Assembly: GCA_015065045.1 (NCBI GenBank)
Contig: SVRB01000076.1
Span: 1 to 6,496, forward strand
DNA: 6,496 nucleotides
From: Oscillospiraceae bacterium
GTDB lineage: Bacteria; Bacillota; Clostridia; Oscillospirales; CAG-272
Direction of reading: 5' to 3'
The notes under the pieces are model-generated. The model saw only the letters and a list, made by a program, of their open reading frames with translations, was not told where the DNA came from and ran no database searches. Position numbers and translations under genes: made by a program. Shown here in pieces: positions 1-6,289 of the stretch. How positions within the stretch are numbered: position 1 is the stretch's first letter; every line of letters begins with the position of its first letter.

Positions 1-1609
1 TGAAGCTACAGGCGCAAGAGGTCTTGTTGCGTCTTGCGTATATCCCGTAAACGAGGGTATGGAAATTACAATTTCTTCACCCAAGGCTGTTGCCGCAAGA
101 AGAGCATCGGTTGAGCTTTTGCTTTCCAACCACTCTATGAAGTGCCAGCAGTGCGATAAGAACGAATACTGCGAATTGCTCTACGCTGCAAAGGTAACAG
201 GCGCAAGAGAAGATATGTTCCAGGGTTCACAGACAGAAGTAACTGTTGACAGACTTACTTCTTCTATCGTAAGAGACACATCTAAGTGCGTGCTTTGCGG
301 ACGTTGTGTTGAAAGATGTAAGAATGCTCACGGAAACGGTGTTCTCGGTTTTGAAAAGAGAGGCTTCAATACAATTGTTGCTCCTGCTGAAAATCGTTCA
401 TTCGCTAACTCTCCTTGTATCCTCTGCGGTCAGTGTGTAAGCGTATGTCCTACAGGCGCATTGATGGAAAAGAGCGAAATCGCTTTGGTTGACGAAGCTA
501 TGAAGGCAGGAAAGTATGTTGTTGTTCAGACAGCTCCTGCTGTAAGAGCTGCACTCGGCGAAGAATTCGGTATGAAGATCGGTACTGCTGTAACAGGCAA
601 GATGGTTGCCGCTCTCAGAAGACTTGGATTCAAGAAGGTATTTGATACAAACTATGCTGCCGACCTTACAATTATGGAAGAAGCAACAGAGCTTCTCGGC
701 AGAATTAAAAATAACGGAAAGCTCCCCATGATCACATCATGCTCACCCGGTTGGGTAAACTATGCTGAGATCAACTATGGTGAACTTCTCGGACATCTTT
801 CAAGCTGTAAGTCTCCTCACGAAATGTTCGGTGCTATTCTTAAGAGCTACTATGCAGAAGCAAACGGCATTGATCCTAAGGATATGTTCGTAGTTTCTAT
901 TATGCCTTGTACTGCTAAGAAGGGCGAAAAGGACAGAGAACAGCTCGTTACAAACGGAATTAAGGACGTTGACGCTGTTCTTACAACAAGAGAACTTGCA
1001 AAGCTTATCAAGCGTTCGGGTATCAATTTTGCTAAGCTTCCCGACGAAGAATTTGATAACGACGTTGTAGGCGATTACACAGGCGCAGGCGTTATCTTCG
1101 GTGTTACCGGCGGTGTTATGGAAGCGGCTATGAGAACTGCTTACTATGTGCTCACAGGTAAGGAACACGAAGGCGTTAAGTTTGAAGTTGTTCGTGGCTT
1201 TGACGGCATTAAGGAAGCTATGCTTGAAGTTAACGGTCAGGAAATTTGGGTTGCAGTTGCTCACGGTATGAAGAATGCTAAGGTTCTTCTCGATGAAATC
1301 AGAGATGGAAAGAGCAAATATGCGTTTATCGAAATTATGGGATGCCCCGGCGGTTGTATCGCAGGCGGCGGTCAGCCCTTCGTTAAGCCTCAGTTCCTCC
1401 CCAACGAAGATATTGATATCGTTGATACTTACAAGGATAAGCGTGCTGCAGCGCTTTACTCTGAGGATGAAAAGCAGGTTCGCAGACAGAGCCATAATAA
1501 CCCTCAGATCAAGGCTCTTTATGAAAAGTTCCTCGGCGAGCCCAACTCTCATAAGGCTCACGAATTGCTCCATACAACTTATGCAGCAAGAGAAGCTTTC
1601 AGAGACTGA
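1..1609 (+). CDS. hydA: [FeFe] hydrogenase catalytic subunit, HydA/HndD type (5' end outside the window)
   Basis: Catalyses reversible H2 formation in the cytoplasm, probably as the large subunit of an NAD(P)H- and/or ferredoxin-linked multimeric hydrogenase. The open frame runs in from base 2; the residues before the Met codon at 59 (EATGARGLVASCVYPVNEG) are the end of a plant-type [2Fe-2S] domain, including its last Cys. The Met at 59 is therefore internal and the real start lies upstream. Counting from that Met: His-Cys cluster site H25/C29/C32/C38; two [4Fe-4S] sets C77-C80-C83-C87 and C120-C123-C126-C130; H-domain with L1 TSCSPGW (226-232), L2 MPCTAKKGE (282-290) and L3 GCPGGCIAGGGQP (428-440); then the small-subunit-like tail to residue 516. 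E208, E211, C228 and S248 match the known proton path. L1 has Ser229 where the textbook motif has a second Cys. A terminator follows, so this is the last gene of its unit. HydB/HydC-like partners upstream are an inference. Confidence 0.95.
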   Translation, partial: EATGARGLVASCVYPVNEGMEITISSPKAVAARRASVELLLSNHSMKCQQCDKNEYCELLYAAKVTGAREDMFQGSQTEVTVDRLTSSIVRDTSKCVLCGRCVERCKNAHGNGVLGFEKRGFNTIVAPAENRSFANSPCILCGQCVSVCPTGALMEKSEIALVDEAMKAGKYVVVQTAPAVRAALGEEFGMKIGTAVTGKMVAALRRLGFKKVFDTNYAADLTIMEEATELLGRIKNNGKLPMITSCSPGWVNYAEINYGELLGHLSSCKSPHEMFGAILKSYYAEANGIDPKDMFVVSIMPCTAKKGEKDREQLVTNGIKDVDAVLTTRELAKLIKRSGINFAKLPDEEFDNDVVGDYTGAGVIFGVTGGVMEAAMRTAYYVLTGKEHEGVKFEVVRGFDGIKEAMLEVNGQEIWVAVAHGMKNAKVLLDEIRDGKSKYAFIEIMGCPGGCIAGGGQPFVKPQFLPNEDIDIVDTYKDKRAAALYSEDEKQVRRQSHNNPQIKALYEKFLGEPNSHKAHELLHTTYAAREAFRD

Positions 1610-1638
1610 GTTAGTTTCTTTGTAAAAAACAAATAGAT

Positions 1639-1684
1639 TCAAGCGGGTTTGGAGTTTTGCTTCAGACTCGCTTGACTTGTTTTA
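1639..1684 (+). terminator. Rho-independent terminator after the hydrogenase gene
   Basis: The arms 1639-1654 and 1660-1675 pair over 16 bp, with three G-T wobbles and a 5-base loop, followed by a T-rich run (1677-1684). A-rich bases just upstream (1626-1632) can also pair with the T-rich tail at 1678-1684, lengthening the stem. It lies 29 bases after the hydrogenase stop codon. The 3' arm and tail overlap the -35 box of the next gene's promoter. Confidence 0.8.
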
Positions 1685-1700
1685 TGTGTAGTGGTATAAT
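1672..1700 (+). promoter_or_regulatory. Sigma-A-type promoter of the cyclophilin gene
   Basis: The -35 box TTGACT (1672-1677) and the -10 box TATAAT (1695-1700) are separated by exactly 17 bases, and an extended -10 TG sits at 1692-1693. This is close to the ideal vegetative consensus and predicts strong constitutive expression. Transcription should start near 1707, giving a leader of about 33 bases. The -35 box overlaps the descending arm of the preceding terminator. Confidence 0.82.
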
Positions 1701-1723
1701 TGTTTTGTTTTAATGAATACACA

Positions 1724-1730
1724 AAAGGAG
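1724..1730 (+). promoter_or_regulatory. Ribosome binding site that fixes the cyclophilin start
   Basis: AAAGGAG lies 9 bases before the ATG at 1740. An in-frame ATG at 1713 would place this Shine-Dalgarno sequence inside the coding region and leave only a few leader bases after the predicted transcription start. The start at 1740 is therefore preferred. Confidence 0.8.
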
Positions 1731-1739
1731 AAATATAAT

Positions 1740-2219
1740 ATGAAGACAGCTGTAATTGAAATGGAAAACGGTGGAAAGATGACTCTCGAGCTTTATCCTG
1801 AGACAGCTCCTATCACTGTTGAAAATTTTGAAAAATTGGCAAACGAAGGATTTTACGATGGACTTATATTCCATAGAGTAATCGCAGGATTTATGATTCA
1901 GGGCGGAGACCCCGAAGGCACAGGAATGGGCGGCCCCGGATATAGCATTAAGGGTGAATTTGCAATGAACGGTGTGAAGAACGATCTTAAGCATACAAGA
2001 GGCGTTATTTCAATGGCAAGATCAATGAACCCCAATTCAGCAGGATCACAGTTCTTTATTATGCATATGGATGCTCCCCATCTTGACGGACAGTACGCTG
2101 CATTCGGAAAGATGACAGAGGGATTTGAAACACTCGATGAGATTGCAGAAACAAAGACAGGTTTTGCTGACAGACCTATGTTTGATATGGTTATTAAATC
2201 AATCAGAGTGAGCGAATAA
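1740..2219 (+). CDS. ppiB: Peptidyl-prolyl cis-trans isomerase, cyclophilin type
   Basis: A 159-residue single-domain cyclophilin that isomerises Xaa-Pro peptide bonds and so assists protein folding. It has no signal peptide or membrane segment, so it should be cytoplasmic. Family signatures are all present: FHRVIAGFMIQGGDP (44-58) with the catalytic Arg46 and the pocket residues Phe51 and Gln54; SMARSMNPNSAGSQFFI (91-107) with Gln104 and Phe106; and LDGQYAAFGK (115-124). The position equivalent to Trp121 of human cyclophilin A is His114, as in many bacterial members, which usually means weak cyclosporin binding. Length is normal for compact bacterial PpiB. The start at 1740 is chosen from the AAAGGAG site; an ATG at 1713 would add nine residues that resemble translated leader. 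It has its own promoter and a strong terminator at its stop codon, so it is monocistronic. The symbol is by family resemblance. Confidence 0.95.
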   Translation: MKTAVIEMENGGKMTLELYPETAPITVENFEKLANEGFYDGLIFHRVIAGFMIQGGDPEGTGMGGPGYSIKGEFAMNGVKNDLKHTRGVISMARSMNPNSAGSQFFIMHMDAPHLDGQYAAFGKMTEGFETLDEIAETKTGFADRPMFDMVIKSIRVSE

Positions 2220-2268
2220 TAAAAATAAAAATCTCCGCAAAAAGTATGCGGAGATTTTTATTTTTATT
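2218..2268. terminator. Shared bidirectional terminator between ppiB and spoIVB
   Basis: A perfect inverted repeat: arms 2218-2239 and 2247-2268 (22 bp, no mismatch) around a 7-base loop (2240-2246). The core is TCTCCGCA/TGCGGAGA flanked by A-rich and T-rich tracts, so each strand presents a GC stem followed by a U-rich tail. The complete stop codon of spoIVB (2264-2266, minus strand) and two of three bases of the ppiB stop (2217-2219) lie inside the arms. It should end transcription from both convergent genes. Confidence 0.92.
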
Positions 2269-3505
2269 CAAAAAGCTCAGGCATATTTTTCAGCATATTT
2301 TCAATGAAAATACCGTAGCCCTTGGTAGGATCGTTTACCAAAACATGTGTGACAGCGCCGACGAGCTTGCCGTTCTGAATGATGGGAGAACCACTCATTC
2401 CCTGAACGATGCCGCCTGTTGTGTCCAACAACCGTTTGTCAGTAATTTTGATCACAAAGTTTTTTTGTTCGTCATTTTTGTTTCCGATCTTGATAATTTC
2501 GATCGAATATTTGTCAAGCTTATCGTTTACCGTGCAATATATCTCGGCTTTACCCGTTTTTAATTCATCTTTTAACCCGATTTTAAGAGGTTCGGAATGG
2601 GAAGTGTCAAGTTTTTCTGACAACATTCCGTAAACACCGCACGTTATATTACCAATAAGGGAGCCGATTTTGCCTGGGATAAACGTTCCTTTTAATTCTC
2701 CGGGATTGCCTGCAACACCTTTATTTATGCCGTTGATCGTAACGTCGACGACAGTGCCTTTGCGAAGTGGCATAATGTCACCCGTATCAACGTCGCATAT
2801 TCCGTGTCCAAGTCCTGCAAAGGAGTTGTTTTTAGGAGATATAAAGGTTACAGTACCGATACCCGCAGTGCTGTCGCGAATCCATATTCCCGCTTTATAC
2901 ATATTGTCTGCTTTTGAGAAAACAGGTGATATATAAATAGGAATTTCTTTGCCGTCGCGTTTGACTGTCAATTCAAGCTTGTTTCCCCCGCTTTGCTCAA
3001 AGGCGGAGGATACTTCGTCTGTTGTGTTAACTGCTTTTCCGTTTATTGAAACAATGATATCTCCTATTTTAAGACCGCTGTCTGTGGCAGGTGTTTTCTT
3101 GCCCGAGTCCGTTTCAACTCCCGATATGCCCACCACAATAACACCGTCTGTATAAAGCTTTACACCAAACGGCATACCGCCCGGGTAGAGAGTTATATCG
3201 GTAAACATATCAACATTTACTTTTTTTAACGGAAGAATACCAAACATTTTTGTGTTTGCGGACAGCGAGACGTAAAACGGATTTGAAGAATCCCCTTGAG
3301 ATACTCTTGAGTTTACGGGGACCGACTCGATGCTTGTGGAAATAAACGGTAAATTTATTTGCTGTAAATTTACGCTACCAGTACTGTCGGAAAAAACCGA
3401 GATGCTTTCGGGGATGATATAGTCAAGAACTCCAAGTATGGCGATACCGATAAGCATCATAACAAAAATGATACGAAAAGCAATTTTGAGTTTTGCGTTT
3501 TGCAT
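2264..3505 (-). CDS. spoIVB: SpoIVB-type sporulation serine peptidase (S55)
   Basis: 413 residues, near the roughly 426 of the Bacillus subtilis protein. In known systems SpoIVB is made in the forespore, is secreted into the space between the two membranes, and cleaves SpoIVFA, releasing SpoIVFB to process pro-sigma-K in the mother cell. An N-terminal membrane anchor spans about residues 9-27; a PDZ domain covers about 111-195 (SGLKIGDIIVSINGK at its core); the peptidase domain fills the rest. The triad is complete: His234 in GLGHG, Asp356 in ITDKR and Ser371 in QGMSGSP, with the same Asp-Ser spacing of 15 as B. subtilis D363/S378. The start has an AAAGGA site 7 bases upstream. Its usual neighbours recN and spo0A are absent: ppiB is convergent downstream and a VanY-like gene diverges upstream. 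A weak sigma-G-like promoter lies about 65 bases upstream. The gene strongly implies a spore former. Confidence 0.95.
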   Translation of the reverse strand: MQNAKLKIAFRIIFVMMLIGIAILGVLDYIIPESISVFSDSTGSVNLQQINLPFISTSIESVPVNSRVSQGDSSNPFYVSLSANTKMFGILPLKKVNVDMFTDITLYPGGMPFGVKLYTDGVIVVGISGVETDSGKKTPATDSGLKIGDIIVSINGKAVNTTDEVSSAFEQSGGNKLELTVKRDGKEIPIYISPVFSKADNMYKAGIWIRDSTAGIGTVTFISPKNNSFAGLGHGICDVDTGDIMPLRKGTVVDVTINGINKGVAGNPGELKGTFIPGKIGSLIGNITCGVYGMLSEKLDTSHSEPLKIGLKDELKTGKAEIYCTVNDKLDKYSIEIIKIGNKNDEQKNFVIKITDKRLLDTTGGIVQGMSGSPIIQNGKLVGAVTHVLVNDPTKGYGIFIENMLKNMPELFE

Positions 3506-3569
3506 TTGAGTATCCTTTTTTTATTTTATAAATTCTGCTCGTAACGTCACTTGCTTTTTGGTCTATGTC

Positions 3570-3599
3570 TATGATGTGTTTTTAGAGTTCTGTTTATGT
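3570..3599 (-). promoter_or_regulatory. Tentative sigma-G-like promoter for spoIVB
   Basis: On the minus strand ACATA (3599-3595) and CATCATA (3576-3570) are 18 bases apart. The forespore sigma-G consensus is roughly GNATR, 17-18 bases, CATNNTA, so the match has one mismatch at the first -35 base. Predicted transcription would start about 58 bases before the spoIVB start codon. SpoIVB is sigma-F/sigma-G controlled in B. subtilis, so the match is sensible, but such short motifs arise by chance in AT-rich DNA. Confidence 0.35.
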
Positions 3600-3673
3600 G
3601 ATGAAAAAAATAGTTTTGTTGTATAAATTTTTTTAAAAAATTTGTATATAATATAGAATTAACAAGTGGATAC

Positions 3674-3702
3674 TTGAAAGTGGCTTTGAAATATGTTATA
3701 CT
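3674..3702 (+). promoter_or_regulatory. Sigma-A-type promoter of the VanY-like/SGNH gene pair
   Basis: TTGAAA (3674-3679) and TATACT (3697-3702) are 17 bases apart, with an extended -10 TG at 3694-3695. Very AT-rich DNA lies just upstream (about 3600-3660) and could act as an UP-like element. Transcription should begin near 3709, about 44 bases before the ATG at 3753. This is the only good promoter ahead of the two genes. Confidence 0.75.
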
Positions 3703-3708
3703 AAAGCG

Positions 3709-3736
3709 TAATAAACTTGGTATAGAAGGTTTATTA
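3709..3736 (+). repeat. Inverted repeat at the predicted transcription start
   Basis: Arms 3709-3718 (TAATAAACTT) and 3727-3736 (AGGTTTATTA) pair over 10 bases with one T-G wobble, around an 8-base spacer. It begins about 7 bases after the -10 box and ends before the ribosome binding site (AGAGGG, 3740-3745). It could be a repressor operator or a hairpin at the 5' end of the mRNA. Its low GC content makes chance a real alternative. Confidence 0.4.
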
Positions 3737-3752
3737 AAAAGAGGGTAGTATA

Positions 3753-4808
3753 ATGTCAAAAAATTATGATGATTACAAACCGATAAATCCCGCTCCTCCG
3801 AGAAAAAGACGTAATCCTTTGCTCGCGTGGGTGCAGTATGCGATTATTATTTTGCTTATTTTGTCGTTAGTGTTGTCGGGTACGTATTTTATCGTGTCTC
3901 ATATGAACGAATCAGGCGGAAGACCGCCGCTTGATAATCCCGTTTTAGACACCAATAAAAATAATGATACGACTAAGGACGATTCACAAACTGAGCCTGA
4001 CAATCAACCTGTTACGCCTCCCGAGGATGCTATAAAATACGTTGAGATAGACGTGTCGAAAGCAGAGATCAACAAGGGAAGTCTTATACTTGTAAACGGT
4101 GATCACAGAGTGGTTTATCCCGCTGCAGGTGAGCTTGCCAGATTTGATGGAAATAAATCAAATACTTATGTTATGAGTATGAACGGTATGTTGGTAAACG
4201 TTATTGCTCTCAGTCCTATCAACAATTTGTTTGATGCTTTTTCTGCAGCGACAGGAAAGAATAACGTTACGATATGGACGTCGTACAGAGATGCTGCAAG
4301 ACAGGCGGCAGTTTACGATGCTTACGTTAACGGAAATGATGACCCGACAGCAAGAGCAGGCTCGAGTGACCATAATACAGGTCTCGGTATAGTGCTTGTA
4401 GTTCAGGTTAACGGAGTATGGAAGAGCGTTAAGGAATGCGGTGCTGAGTATTCGTGGCTTATTGAAAACGCGCACAAATACGGCTTTATTGAACGCCATC
4501 CCGATGATAAGATTGACATAACGGGTCTTGATTATTCACAGAGGTATTATATAAGATACGTCGGTGTTGCTCACTCAGAGTATATGAAGAAGAATAATCT
4601 TTGCCTTGAGGAATATATAAACGTTTTGAAGGGCTATCCGCACGGAACGAATCTGGAATTTACAACCGATGACGGAACAGAGTATTCGATATACTATGTA
4701 AACGGAATGGTCGAGGGAGATACGGTTAAAGTTCCCGTTCCCGAAGGTAAGGAATATAGTATTTCCGGAAACAACGTAGACGGATTTGTCGTAAGCTTTA
4801 AGAAATAA
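3753..4808 (+). CDS. Membrane-anchored VanY/M15B-fold protein with a degenerate active site (likely pseudo-peptidase)
   Basis: 351 residues: cytoplasmic tail with RKRR (17-20), one membrane segment (about 26-49), a hydrophilic Asn/Asp/Pro-rich linker (about 51-95), a VanY-like domain (about 110-295) and a short Gly/Asp-rich C-terminal extension (about 298-351). The domain faces outward. Active VanY enzymes are zinc D,D-carboxypeptidases that trim D-Ala from peptidoglycan stems. Conserved parts remain: TSYRDAARQ (176-184), SSDHNTG (204-210) with the zinc ligand His207, WLIENAHKYGFIERHP, and IRYVG (267-271). However, SxHxxGxAxD reads HNTGLGIV, so the ligand Asp is Val214. The EPWH box reads QRYY (263-266), so the catalytic Glu is Gln and the ligand His is Tyr266. 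Hydrolysis as in VanY is therefore unlikely; peptidoglycan binding or scaffolding is possible. The frame is intact, which argues against decay. It leads a probable operon with the lipoprotein esterase 33 bases downstream. Start supported by AGAGGG 7 bases before ATG. Confidence 0.85.
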   Translation: MSKNYDDYKPINPAPPRKRRNPLLAWVQYAIIILLILSLVLSGTYFIVSHMNESGGRPPLDNPVLDTNKNNDTTKDDSQTEPDNQPVTPPEDAIKYVEIDVSKAEINKGSLILVNGDHRVVYPAAGELARFDGNKSNTYVMSMNGMLVNVIALSPINNLFDAFSAATGKNNVTIWTSYRDAARQAAVYDAYVNGNDDPTARAGSSDHNTGLGIVLVVQVNGVWKSVKECGAEYSWLIENAHKYGFIERHPDDKIDITGLDYSQRYYIRYVGVAHSEYMKKNNLCLEEYINVLKGYPHGTNLEFTTDDGTEYSIYYVNGMVEGDTVKVPVPEGKEYSISGNNVDGFVVSFKK

Positions 4809-4841
4809 TTTTTTAAATTAAATATACAAGGAGAAAAAACA

Positions 4842-6131
4842 ATGAAAAAGACATTAAGTTTGCTTTTGGCAGTTATCATGCTTTTTACAACAATTTGTAT
4901 GGCCTCTTGCTCAAAGAAAACTCCCGAAGAGCCTGTTGATACAAGTGAACAGCAGGAAACAAACGATAACGGCGGCAATACAACAGATACCGAAGCGGTA
5001 ACCGGAGATGCAGCAAATCTTCCCGATTCTACCTTCGATAAGCCCGTAGCTTCCGATAAGCAGGCAGCTGCAATGGTTACTGTTAGCAGTATTGCTTCTC
5101 AGTACAAGGTAAGCGATAAGAACGGCGTTACATTCAATCCGTTGACATGCCCCTATTTTGAAATTACAGGTTTCCCTTATCTTGAACAGAATAAGTCACT
5201 TTACAGATTGCTTCTTTCTGACAAGAGCAAGTACCCCTCCGGTGTTGCAAGCCATGCTGACCGTACAGCAGGTGGTAGAATCAGATTCAGAACAGACTCT
5301 GACTCTATGACTATTACTGTAAAGCTCGGCACAACTCCCACAATGTCACATATGACAGTATTGGGTATCGCTGGTATAGATATTTATAAAGGTACAGGTT
5401 CAGATAAGACTTGGGTTAAGGCTATCTATCCTAAGGATGGCTTGACAAGATATACACAGACAATCCAGTTGTCAGGTCAAGCAACAGACTATACATTGGT
5501 TCTTCCTTTGTTTGCAGGAGTTGAGTCTATCACTATTGCTGTAGATAAGGATGCTCAGATCGGAACACCCACACCCTACAAGTATGAAAAGCCCGTAGTA
5601 TTCTATGGTTCATCAATTGTAAACGGTTGTTCAGCATCTCGTCCCGGAACAAGCTATCCCGAAGTTGTTACACGTATGCTCGATGCAAACCTTGTAAACC
5701 TTGGCTTTAACGGAGCTGCTAAGGGTGAACAGGTTATTGCACAATATATAGCAGGACTTGAAATGTCAGCGTTCGTGCTTGACTATGACTATAACGCTGA
5801 TAATGCTCAGGATCTTCTCAGTACACACTATGATTTCTATAAGACAGTTCGTAATGCTCATCCCGATATTCCGATCATTATTATGACAAAGAATAACGTT
5901 GCGATATCTGATAACGATGACAACGCTTTGCGCAGAAGAGCTATTAAGAACACATACAACAAAGCTATTGAGGAAGGAGATAAAAACGTATACTATATTG
6001 ACGGTAGATACGTATTCCCTGAAATTGCAAGAGATCTTTGCACAGTTGACGGAACACATCCCTCTGACCTTGGTATGTATTACATGGCTCAGGCTTTGTA
6101 TCCTGTATTGAAGGCAGCTCTCGAAAAATAA
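4842..6131 (+). CDS. Lipoprotein SGNH/GDSL-type esterase with N-terminal GxDLY domain
   Basis: 429 residues. The signal peptide ends in a lipobox MASC with Cys23 as the lipidation site, so the protein should sit on the outer face of the membrane. A polar, acidic linker (about 24-75) follows, then a beta-rich N-terminal domain with the hallmark GxDLY (GIDIY, 178-182), then an SGNH hydrolase domain (about 250-429). The catalytic blocks are intact: YGSSI with nucleophile Ser258, LGFNG around Gly291, DYDYN with Asn318, and DGTHP with Asp403 and His406. GSS in place of GDS is normal for this subgroup. Relatives are carbohydrate or acetyl esterases; the substrate here cannot be read from sequence, with acetylated plant glycan or acetylated cell-wall glycan both possible. 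AAGGAG lies 8 bases before the ATG, no separate promoter is visible, and a strong terminator follows. I see no ACG threonine codons, unlike the gene before it. Confidence 0.9.
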   Translation: MKKTLSLLLAVIMLFTTICMASCSKKTPEEPVDTSEQQETNDNGGNTTDTEAVTGDAANLPDSTFDKPVASDKQAAAMVTVSSIASQYKVSDKNGVTFNPLTCPYFEITGFPYLEQNKSLYRLLLSDKSKYPSGVASHADRTAGGRIRFRTDSDSMTITVKLGTTPTMSHMTVLGIAGIDIYKGTGSDKTWVKAIYPKDGLTRYTQTIQLSGQATDYTLVLPLFAGVESITIAVDKDAQIGTPTPYKYEKPVVFYGSSIVNGCSASRPGTSYPEVVTRMLDANLVNLGFNGAAKGEQVIAQYIAGLEMSAFVLDYDYNADNAQDLLSTHYDFYKTVRNAHPDIPIIIMTKNNVAISDNDDNALRRRAIKNTYNKAIEEGDKNVYYIDGRYVFPEIARDLCTVDGTHPSDLGMYYMAQALYPVLKAALEK

Positions 6132-6143
6132 TTAGAGAAAATA

Positions 6144-6180
6144 AAAAACTCTTGTTTGAAAAAACAAGAGTTTTTATTTT
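6144..6180 (+). terminator. Rho-independent terminator after the esterase gene
   Basis: A perfect 14-bp stem (6144-6157 with 6162-6175) closed by a GAAA tetraloop (6158-6161), followed by further T residues to 6182. It starts 12 bases after the stop codon and ends the VanY-like/esterase unit. The A-rich ascending arm would give a U-rich tail on the other strand too, so it may also work on leftward transcripts. Confidence 0.9.
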
Positions 6181-6250
6181 TTGAAAATAATAAATTCTAA
6201 TCATGTAGATAGCGGATTTATTTGTCCGTTTTAAAAGTTTTTGCGGTGTC

Positions 6251-6280
6251 AAGAGGGGCTTTTTTCAAAAAGCCCCTTTT
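6251..6280. terminator. GC-rich hairpin with T-tail, terminator-like
   Basis: Arms 6251-6263 and 6268-6280 pair over 13 bp with one wobble, around the loop TTCA; the core is AGGGGC/GCCCCT. Both strands show A-rich and T-rich flanks, so it could stop transcription either way. It may be a second terminator behind the esterase gene or the left edge of the repeat block. A direct repeat TGTCAAG flanks it (6247-6253 and 6280-6286). Confidence 0.65.
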
Positions 6281-6289
6281 GTCAAGGGT

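Noticed and set aside
59..61. Met codon as the true hydrogenase start
   Set aside because: The frame is open to the window edge and the preceding 19 residues match the end of the family's [2Fe-2S] domain, so the gene begins upstream.
800..1642. Long open frame (280 codons) on the minus strand across the hydrogenase gene
   Set aside because: It overlaps a strongly supported [FeFe] hydrogenase coding sequence, has no recognisable motif and reads like the complement of biased codon usage.
1713..1739. Upstream ATG adding nine residues (MNTQKEKYN) to the cyclophilin
   Set aside because: The added stretch contains the gene's own AAAGGAG ribosome binding site and would begin only about 6 bases after the predicted transcription start.
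3645..3652. Second -10-like TATAAT at 3647-3652 on the + strand
   Set aside because: No acceptable -35 box lies 16-18 bases upstream; the region is simply AT-rich, and the promoter at 3674-3702 is clearly better.
4809..4841. Possible separate promoter or terminator between the VanY-like and esterase genes
   Set aside because: The gap is only 33 bases, holds an AT-rich stretch and a ribosome binding site, and shows no GC hairpin or paired -35/-10 boxes.
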